Assembly: GCA_964017185.1 (NCBI GenBank)
Contig: OZ024875.1
Span: 28,033,456-28,097,455 of the forward strand
Direction of reading: 5' to 3'
Length of the DNA: 64,000 nt
From: Rugalucina vietnamica
Taxonomy: Eukaryota > Mollusca > Bivalvia > Lucinida > Lucinidae
Position numbers and translations under genes: made by a program. Positions 56,979 through 64,000 of this stretch are shown here, piece after piece (position 1 is the stretch's first letter; the number at the start of each line of letters is the position of its first letter). The notes beneath the pieces are model-generated. The model saw only the letters and a list, made by a program, of their open reading frames with translations, had not been told where the DNA came from and ran no database searches.

Positions 56979-59900
56979 TTAACACACATAATCCTTGAGA
57001 TACGCGGGAGCGGTTTTGTTTCGCGATGATCTGCGTGGCGTATCCGTTTCTCCACTGCTTTTGACGTTGGTATTGTCAGTATCTGCGCTGCTCTGGTTGT
57101 TGGTATTTTGTGTGTTTGCGCTGTCCTGATTGTTGGTATTTTGTGTCCCTGCGCCGACCGATTTGAAGTTTGATGTATCGCGCGTGATTTGTTTATCTTC
57201 CCTTTGCGCAGTCACCATGCTCCCTTTTTTCTCGATAATTTCATATGGCTTGGGGTCAAACGGCGTTGTGAATTTGTTTTGCTTGTCCTGTTGTACTAAC
57301 ACGGTATCTCCCGTACGTAATTTTGACCGTTTAGCGTTTCTCCTTTTGTCCGCATACACTTTCATTTTCAGTTTAGCATTTTTGTCTGCATGTTTAGCCT
57401 TGTCGTGGCTCTCATCGGTTTCAGTGTTAACAGGTGATCTTGGTAATTTAATATTTGTTTCCCGTCCGTAAAACAGAACAGCTGGTGTTTGTTTTGTTGA
57501 TGGGTGCTTTGTAGCACGATAATTTCTCAGGAATGCGTACATGTCCTGTCTCCAGCATGTGTTTTGTGTATGAGAAGCTCGTATTGATTTGCCAAGTGTT
57601 CTCATAAATCGTTCGCACTGAGCGTTGCTTTCAGGATGTCTGGGCGTAATTTTCCTGTGTTTGAAACCAAGATAATCCGCAAACTGTTTGAATTCGGCTG
57701 AGTTCATGGGCGCACCATTATCTGATTTGAGGGTCAGGGGCACACCTACTTCACTGAATATTTTGTCCAATACTGGGATTACTGTCTTTGCGTTTATGGA
57801 GCTCAGAATTTCGACAATTGGAAATCTCGAATATTCTTCCATAAGTACCATAATGTATTTTCCATCTGGCCACGGCCCAGAAAAATCCAAACTTACTTCA
57901 TCCATTACCTTGTCCGGCATTTTGCTCATTTTCAACGGCTCTGGTGTGTGTTTTGGTGTTGAAGCCAAGCAAGGTATGCAGCTTTTACAAGTCTCTTCGA
58001 CAAGTTTGTCCATGTATGGAAAGTACACCTTTTCGCGTAGTAGCTGTTTTGTTCGCACAATGCCTTGATGCCCCTCATGTGCTATTGAAATAACTTTCCT
58101 TTGAAGTGACTTGGGGATGACAAGCTTGCTTTCATGTAACAATACATCTCCATTTTCATGCGTATATACAGTCAGTTCATTTTTGCACCGAGAAAATGTA
58201 TCCAATGTGCCGTTTTCACCGTAACGATTAGTCCAGGTTCCGGATTTCACGTTCTGAATTACCGTTTGCAAGTCATTGTCATTTGCAGTTTCACATGCAA
58301 TTTCCTGTAACGTCATTGCCTTGGGTACGTCGTGTCTCGCGATAAATGCTACGTATTCCTCTGCTATTTTCGATGATTCACAATCCTTAGGATTTGTCAT
58401 GCCAGGATGTCGACTTATATAGTCACTCATGTTTAAATGTCCTGGTTTATATTGAACATCGAAGTCATATGCTTGTAAGCGTAAACGCCAACGTTCTAGT
58501 CTCATGGGAGGTTTCGACTTCGGGTTGCCATAAATGTTTTCCAATGCTTTGGCGTCACTGATCAACGTAAATTTATGGCCAAATAAGTATATATGCCAGT
58601 GTTCAATGGCCCATACTATTGCTAAATTCTCCTTTTCAGTTTGTGAGTACCGTTTTTCAGTTTCTGTTAGTGATTTGCTAGCATAGCAAACAACTTTCCC
58701 ATCTTGCAGCATTATTCCTGCTAAGCCAACTGGGCTTGCATCCACAATTATTTCTGTTTCGCGGTTCGGATCGAAGTATGTCATGACAGTGTCACTGCTT
58801 AGAGCTGTCTTTAACTGATCGAACGCGGTTTGATGCTCTGGATTCCATTGCCACGTAACTTCCTTTTTGAGTAAAGCACGAAGCGGTTCAGTGATGGTTG
58901 AGTAATGCACTATAAATCTAGATACATAGTTTGTCATAGCCAGAAAACTGCGTAATTCCGATACGTTTGTGGGTGGAGGTGCATTCTTGATTACGTCACA
59001 CTTTTTCGGATCTGCGGATAATCCATTTTCTCCGAAAACATAACCAAAGAATTCTAATTTGTGCTTGTTGAACTCACATTTGGCTTTGTTTAGGGTCAGG
59101 TTTCTGTCCTGCAACCGTTTTAATACAGCCTCTAGCCGTTCATCATGTTCATGTTGATTTCTGCCGTATACAATTATGTCGTCACTAATGTTCCGTACAC
59201 CTTCTAATCCTTCAAGGGACGAACTGATAATGTTTTGAAATATTTCCGCTGCACTGTTTATTCCGAAGTTCAAGCGTTTATACCTGCGTAATCCAACATG
59301 TGTTGTGAACGTCGTTACGTTGCGTGATTTTTCGGCTAACAATAGCTGGTGATAACCGTTACGTAAATCCAATTTACTGAATACACGTGCACCGTTTAAG
59401 TCCACAATTACGTCATCTATCGTAGGGATGATGTGACGTGTGCGTTTGATTGCTTGGTTTGGCAGTCTCATGTCAACACAAATCCGTATTTCATTTGTTT
59501 TACTTTTGGGTTTGGGCGCGACAACAATCGGCGATACCCAGTCTGTTGGACCGTCAACACGTTCAATTATGTCTAAATCCTCCAAGCGTTTCAGTTCAGC
59601 TTCCACCTGCTTTCTGAGATGGAACGGAATTCTCCTGTGCGGCTGTGTAACCGGTTGAACATTCTGATCGATGTACAGTTCTATCTGGGTGTCTTTGAGC
59701 TGCCCTATTCCTTTGAATACATTAGAGTATTTCTGACAAAGATAGTCCACTTTGCTATTTTCTACAGCGTGTATTTCTGGAATTACTTGTAAGTCCACAG
59801 AGGTCATGTACGACAGTAAATTCCCACTTTTGCCCTGTGCCACGTAAAAAGGTGCTGTGGTCAGTTTACTTTCAGTTTCAATAGTTGCTTGAAACATGCC

Positions 59901-60959
59901 CAACAATGAAACTTTTGCATCTGTGCCGTATGCGTACGCCTTAGTGTCTGATTTTGACAGTTTTGGTTTTGATTTCATTGACTGATACGTCGATTCATCA
60001 ATTACATTTATGCTACTTCCCGTGTCCACCAAAATACATACTGGATTGTCATTTAATTGTATTTTTATCCTAGGGCGTGATGTTACTTTGTTTACATTTG
60101 ACAAACCGAATAAATAGTCATCGCTACCATTGACACCATTGTCACTGTTCTCTACATTATGTAATGGTCTTGGTTTTCCCTGTCTCTTCTTTGCTCTACA
60201 CACAGATTCATAGTGATTTTTCTTATGACAGAAATTGCAAATTTTCCCTTCGGCGGGACATTTATAATTCATGTGTGGGTATTCCTTTCCACAATTCATA
60301 CACGTTTTATTTTTTCTCCTTTCCGGTCCTTCAAATTGTTGTTGTCGTCGTGGTCTCTGTTGTTGTTGTTGTTGTTGGGGATTTGGGTGTTGTCTCCTTG
60401 GTCTCCTTCTGTTGATGGCATTTGTCTCATTTGATTTATTTTCGATTTGCGACGCTTGAGTTTCTGAAATTTCTAATGCCCTTGCCGCTTTGATTAAATT
60501 TTCTAGTGATAGTTCTTCTCGTAGTGCTTTACGGCGTAATCGTGTTGATGCACAACACTGAATTATTTGTGACTTGATTTCCTTGTTTTTGTCACCAAAG
60601 TCACAGTTCTCAGCAAGATTTTTCAGTCTGGTATAGTATGCGTCCATAGTTTCATTGGGTTCTTGTTTTGTTTGCCTAAATTTGTAGATCTCGAATTCTG
60701 CTGATTTCTTAGGTGCGAAGTAATTATTCAATGCTGTCACCGCTGCATCGTAATCATCTCCAGTGCTGTCCAATGTGTCAAAAATCTCATTGACTTCCTC
60801 GCCCGCATAGTGAAGTAATAATGCACGTTTTCGTTTCTTGTCCTTTATGTCGAGACCGACCAAAAGGTTTTCGAGGCGAGCACTCCATTTCTTCCAGCGT
60901 GTGTCGACTGCTGGGTCTCGAACACTGAAGCTAGGAAACACTGGTAGTCCTTGTGCCAT
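56979..60959 (-). CDS. Gag-Pol polyprotein of the Ty3/gypsy element
   Basis: 1326 residues in one frame. Capsid-like gag comes first, then a basic glutamine-rich stretch and two zinc knuckles near 220-255 (CMNCGK..., CNFCHKKNHYESVC). Next are the aspartic protease with VDTGSS near 312, reverse transcriptase (about 430-760, with SDDIIVYG as the active-site box), RNase H (VDASPVGLAG, to about 870) and integrase (HHCC knuckle, then LDFSGPWP, SDNGAP and NAQCERF as the D,D,E core). It has no envelope. The serine-tRNA primer site and domain order fit the Mag-like branch of Ty3/gypsy; this placement is inferred. Confidence 0.9.
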   Translation of the reverse strand: MAQGLPVFPSFSVRDPAVDTRWKKWSARLENLLVGLDIKDKKRKRALLLHYAGEEVNEIFDTLDSTGDDYDAAVTALNNYFAPKKSAEFEIYKFRQTKQEPNETMDAYYTRLKNLAENCDFGDKNKEIKSQIIQCCASTRLRRKALREELSLENLIKAARALEISETQASQIENKSNETNAINRRRPRRQHPNPQQQQQQQRPRRQQQFEGPERRKNKTCMNCGKEYPHMNYKCPAEGKICNFCHKKNHYESVCRAKKRQGKPRPLHNVENSDNGVNGSDDYLFGLSNVNKVTSRPRIKIQLNDNPVCILVDTGSSINVIDESTYQSMKSKPKLSKSDTKAYAYGTDAKVSLLGMFQATIETESKLTTAPFYVAQGKSGNLLSYMTSVDLQVIPEIHAVENSKVDYLCQKYSNVFKGIGQLKDTQIELYIDQNVQPVTQPHRRIPFHLRKQVEAELKRLEDLDIIERVDGPTDWVSPIVVAPKPKSKTNEIRICVDMRLPNQAIKRTRHIIPTIDDVIVDLNGARVFSKLDLRNGYHQLLLAEKSRNVTTFTTHVGLRRYKRLNFGINSAAEIFQNIISSSLEGLEGVRNISDDIIVYGRNQHEHDERLEAVLKRLQDRNLTLNKAKCEFNKHKLEFFGYVFGENGLSADPKKCDVIKNAPPPTNVSELRSFLAMTNYVSRFIVHYSTITEPLRALLKKEVTWQWNPEHQTAFDQLKTALSSDTVMTYFDPNRETEIIVDASPVGLAGIMLQDGKVVCYASKSLTETEKRYSQTEKENLAIVWAIEHWHIYLFGHKFTLISDAKALENIYGNPKSKPPMRLERWRLRLQAYDFDVQYKPGHLNMSDYISRHPGMTNPKDCESSKIAEEYVAFIARHDVPKAMTLQEIACETANDNDLQTVIQNVKSGTWTNRYGENGTLDTFSRCKNELTVYTHENGDVLLHESKLVIPKSLQRKVISIAHEGHQGIVRTKQLLREKVYFPYMDKLVEETCKSCIPCLASTPKHTPEPLKMSKMPDKVMDEVSLDFSGPWPDGKYIMVLMEEYSRFPIVEILSSINAKTVIPVLDKIFSEVGVPLTLKSDNGAPMNSAEFKQFADYLGFKHRKITPRHPESNAQCERFMRTLGKSIRASHTQNTCWRQDMYAFLRNYRATKHPSTKQTPAVLFYGRETNIKLPRSPVNTETDESHDKAKHADKNAKLKMKVYADKRRNAKRSKLRTGDTVLVQQDKQNKFTTPFDPKPYEIIEKKGSMVTAQREDKQITRDTSNFKSVGAGTQNTNNQDSANTQNTNNQSSADTDNTNVKSSGETDTPRRSSRNKTAPAYLKDYVC

Positions 60960-61131
60960 TGTTAGTTAATGATCATCAGTCTTATTAATGAAGCATTATA
61001 ATGTCACAGTAGGTTTCTAATCCAGCGAAGTTTATTCAACTTAATCCATAACTTGTTTGTGTTCTTGAAATGAAGAGTTATTGACACATTAGTCCTTCAT
61101 TTTTGTCTTTTCCAGCATCACTCGTCGCCAA

Positions 61132-61327
61132 TGTAGTGTCTTATGTGGGTAAGACAATAATAAGAGTTATTGAACGGTTACATTTTTATTGTTTACTACT
61201 ACAAATCTAAAGTATGAATGATGCCAATAATCATAGCATGCAGAGTGCGTGAGAGATAAAGTAGTTCCAAATATCTATAAGGTCATAAAGGCGGAGCTAT
61301 TCAAATGATGTAGATTAATACATTACA
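61132..61327 (-). repeat. 5' LTR of the Ty3/gypsy element
   Basis: 196 bp, begins and ends TG...CA. Would hold the element's promoter. Confidence 0.95.
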
Positions 61328-61405
61328 AAGCCCCTCACAGATCCCTTTGGTTGTTCAGCTTGATTTTTGTTGTCAGATCCAATTGTGGAAATTCACTCTT
61401 TTCAG

Positions 61406-61556
61406 ACCCATAGAGTCTATGCTGGTGACTCGCTTATGTTACCATGTACCCCACCCACTAGCTACCCAGCTGCTGATGTCTACTGGGTCGTGAAAGAGCC
61501 CGATGGGAGATGGACACCACTGAACTTTGGGAAAAGATTCACAATGGATCTTGAAG
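61406..61556 (+). CDS. L1CAM/neuroglian-like adhesion gene, exon 4 (Ig2, first half)
   Basis: 151 nt, phase 0 to 1. Acceptor cactcttttcag is chosen over one at 61376 because only it joins exon 3 in frame and gives the linker length of vertebrate L1. It encodes THRVYAGDSLMLPCTPP with the first Ig2 cysteine, then VYWVVKEPDGRWTPLNFGKR and TMDLEG. Together with exons 1-3 this marks an L1CAM/neuroglian/NrCAM-type receptor used in neurite growth and adhesion. Later Ig, fibronectin and cytoplasmic parts lie beyond the window. Confidence 0.85.
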
Positions 61557-61910
61557 GTATTAAGCAATTTAAGCTAATAAAATAAAGCATAGTGTGACCT
61601 TAAACTTGCCAGAAGCAGTCATACTTTGAATAAGCATTCCACTTAGGCTGTGCTGAAACCTACTCTGACATAGAACTACGATTGGACTGATCACTCAAGT
61701 ACTCTTTGATCTCAACATGATTGAAAAATTGTTGACTGGTATGACTGTGACACCATATCTAGACCTCGTTTTCTTGTCAATGCTCATTTAAGGTTCAGCA
61801 TTCCCAGGAAATGTTATTATGTCTCAAGTTATTGTATTAGCTTCTTGCAAAACATCTTTGTCATCTTATCTGTTAAAGTAGGAACTAAGCAATAGCCTGT
61901 ATTATGGAAG

Positions 61911-62146
61911 GGAGCCGCGTCATGAGAAAACCAACAATGTGGTTTCTGACCAGGTATGACACAAACTCGCCTGTACAGTCACAGAAGCAGGCTAGAAACA
62001 TGAAATTTTAGATTTAGAAAGAAGAGGAATTGTACTGTCCATGTAGCGAAAACAAAGTCACGATCAGCTTCGCAGTTACTGTGAAGCTGATCTGCGCCTT
62101 TGTTTTCGCATGTGCAAAATGTTGCTTTCTCATATGAGATGGCTCA
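61911..62146 (-). repeat. MITE family A, copy in adhesion-gene intron 4
   Basis: Ends GGAGCCGCGTCATGAGAAAA and ATGGCTCA with the central gatcagcttcgcagttact hairpin. It lies 80 bp upstream of the exon 5 acceptor. Confidence 0.8.
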
Positions 62147-62221
62147 AATGTTCATCCATGAAACCAAAATTAAAGCTCTAGATCATGTATTGTCAATGAC
62201 TGAAAAATCACGGTGCACTTT

Positions 62222-64000
62222 TTCAGGTCGTCTGAGGTTTGTGAACATAGAGAAGGGTGATGCCAAGGGTGGTCAAGCGTATGCCTGTCACACTATTAAC
62301 TACTTCATTAACAAGCCTGGCACGCTATTAACTACTTCATTAACTATTTCAGGTCGTCTGAGGTTTGTGAACATAGAGAAGGGTGATGCCAAGGGTCGTC
62401 AAGCGTATGCCTGTCACACTATTAACTACTTCATTAACTATTTCAGGTCGTCTGAGGTTTGTGAACATAGAGAAGGGTGATGGCAAGGGTGGTAAAGCGT
62501 ACCCCTGTCACACTATTAACTACTTCATTAACTATTTCAGGTCGTCTGAGGTTTGTGAACATAGAGAAGGGTGATGCCAAGGGTGGTAAAGCATACGCCT
62601 GTCACACTATTAACTACTTCATTAACTATTTCAGGTCGTCTGAGGTTTGTGAACATAGAGAAGGGTGATGCCAAGGGTGGTAAAGCGTTTGCCTGTCACA
62701 CTATTAACTACTTCATTAACTATTTCAGGTTGTCTGTGGTTTGTGAACATAGAGAAGGGTGATGCCAAGGGTGGTAAAGCGTATGCCTGTCACACTATTA
62801 ACTACTTCATTAACTATTTCATGTCGTCTGAGGTTTGTGAACATAGAGAAGGGTGATGCCAAGGGTGGTAAAGCGTATGCCTGTCACGCTATTAACTACT
62901 TCATTAACTATTTCATGTCGTCTGAGGTTTGTGAACATAGAGAAGGGTGATGCCAAGGGAGGTAAAGCGTACGCCTGTCACACTATTAACTACTTCATTA
63001 ACTATTTCAGGTAGCTGAGGTTTTTGAACATAGAGAAGGGTGATGCCAAGGGAGGTAAAGCGTATGCCTGTCACACTATTAACTACTTCATTAACTATTT
63101 CATGTCGTCTGAGGTTTGTGAACATAGAGAAGGGTGATGCCAAGGGAGGTAAAGCGTACGCCTGTCACACTATTAACTACTTCATTAACTATTTCAGGTA
63201 GCTGAGGTTTTTGAACATAGAGAAGGGTGATGCCAAGGGAGGTAAAGCGTATGCCTGTCACACTATTAACTACTTCATTAACTATTTCAGGTAGCTGAGG
63301 TTTTTGAACATAGAGAAGGGTGGTGCCAAGGGAGGTAAAGCGTATGCCTGTCACACTATTAACTACTTCATTAACTATTTCAGGTTGTCTGAGGTTTGTG
63401 AACATAGAGAAGGGTGATGCCAAGGGTGGTAAAGCGTATGCCTGTCACACTATTAACTACTTCATTAACTATTTCAGGTCGTCTGAGGTTTGTGAACATA
63501 GAGAAGTGTGATGCCAAGGGTGGTAAAGCGTACGCCTGTCACACTATTAACTACTTCATTAACTATTTCAGGTCGTCTGAGGTTTGTGAACATAGAGAAG
63601 TGTGATGCCAAGGGTGGTAAAACGTATGCCTGTCACACTATTAACTACTTCATTTACTATTTCAGGTCGTCTGAGGTTTGTGAACATAGAGAAGGGTGAT
63701 GCAAAGGGTGGTAAAGCGTACGCCTGTCACACTATTAACTACTTCATTAACTATTTCAGGTCGTCTGAGGTTTGTGAACATAGAGAAGGGTGATGCCAAG
63801 GGTGGTAAAGCGTATGCCTGTCACACTATTAACTACTTCATTAACTATTTCAGGTCGTCTGAGGTTTGTGAACATAGAGAAGGGTGATGCCAAGGGTGGT
63901 AAAGCGTATGCCTGTCACACTATTAACTACTTCATTAACTATTTCAGGTCGTCTGAGGTTTGTGAACATAGAGAAGTGTGATGCCAAGGGTGGTAAAGCG
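62222..64000 (+). repeat. 94-bp tandem array of 3' splice site plus partial exon
   Basis: Unit starts (TTTCAG) fall at 62222, 62347, 62441 and then every 93-94 bp to 63942: 18 full units and one cut by the window. The first unit is 125 bp and has ggtggtcaagcg where all later full units but the second have GGTAAAGC or close variants. Each unit has an acceptor-like TTAACTATTTCAG, the first 85 bases of the Ig2 exon and branch-point-like TTAAC motifs. Because 94 is not a multiple of three, the frame shifts by one every unit. Confidence 0.95.
62227..62480 (+). CDS. L1CAM/neuroglian-like adhesion gene, exon 5 region (Ig2, second half; first array units)
   Basis: After acceptor gcactttttcag the phase-1 exon reads GRLRFVNIEKGDAKGGQAYA then CHTINYFINKPG, matching the second half of Ig2 with its second cysteine. 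From about 62325 it runs into a tandem copy of itself and, if read straight through, stops at 62480. The genuine exon end is therefore either lost or lies past the array outside the window. Confidence 0.6.

Larger units (their letters stand above)
56083..61327 (-). mobile_element. Ty3/gypsy LTR retrotransposon, looks whole, young
   Basis: Two 196-bp LTRs (56083-56278 and 61132-61327; TGTAGTG...CATTACA) differ at about one position I can see. The 5-bp duplication AAGCC flanks it (56078-56082, 61328-61332). On the minus strand a TTGGCGACGAG primer site, matching the 3' end of a serine tRNA, follows the 5' LTR, and the purine tract TTTAGGGGGAA precedes the 3' LTR. One long gag-pol frame fills it. 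No breaks are apparent. Near-identical LTRs imply recent insertion. It lies antisense in intron 3 of the adhesion gene. Confidence 0.95.

Noticed and set aside
60164-60459. Plus-strand frames opposite the gag region
   Set aside because: Antisense shadows of the glutamine-rich gag codons.
61377-61405. Acceptor at 61376 (ttttgttgtcag) for adhesion-gene exon 4
   Set aside because: It would join exon 3 out of frame and lengthen the Ig1-Ig2 linker; the acceptor at 61405 fixes both.
62383-63981. A dozen 63-aa frames in the 94-bp array
   Set aside because: They are the same repeat read in shifted frames across two units, not separate genes.
62222-64000. CRISPR-like array
   Set aside because: The whole unit repeats without unique spacers, in an animal gene, and encodes Ig-domain sequence.

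Overview
The window looks like animal nuclear DNA, most likely from a bivalve mollusc. Host exons are short, follow GT-AG rules and sit in long AT-rich introns. The space between them is packed with DNA-transposon relics and satellite-bearing elements of kinds I associate with bivalve genomes. The species cannot be fixed from the sequence.

Three host genes can be supported. (1) The last coding exon of a rolling-stone-like membrane protein (+, 3430-3884). (2) A complete NIMA-related (NEK-family) protein kinase on the minus strand, 43942 down to 18314. I assembled it as 14 coding exons whose phases agree throughout: an N-terminal kinase domain, a 27-nt exon, a 416-codon acidic exon and six small C-terminal exons (about 843 aa). 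(3) The 5' part of an L1CAM/neuroglian-type immunoglobulin cell-adhesion gene on the plus strand (54856 to beyond 64000): signal peptide, Ig1 and the start of Ig2.

Layout: 1-3.4 kb repeats in a rolling-stone intron; 3.4-4.7 kb its last exon and a 33-bp minisatellite; 4.7-18.3 kb intergenic MITEs, two 450-bp-monomer elements, a 1.1-kb mariner-like element and a truncated L1/Tx1-type LINE; 18.3-43.9 kb the NEK gene, whose 11-kb intron 1 holds a satellite-rich Helentron-like element, an element with transposase, Ulp1 and PHD pieces, and a Mutator-like element with 9-bp target duplications; 44.2-48.4 kb a LINE inserted into another LINE; 48.4-54.2 kb more tandem-repeat elements, another 1-kb mariner-like element and a Mutator-type MITE carrying a miniature LTR element; 54.8-64 kb the adhesion gene, with a whole-looking Ty3/gypsy element in intron 3.

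The most unusual features are: (a) at least 18 tandem copies of a 94-bp unit made of a 3' splice site plus the first part of the second Ig2 exon, running off the window end; (b) five copies of one MITE family lying within about 20 bp of NEK splice sites; (c) three hairpins sharing one core inside the Mutator-like element, with the outer stem changed but still paired in one copy; (d) the transposase-Ulp1-PHD element. Exon edges and repeat limits were read by eye and may be off by a few bases.
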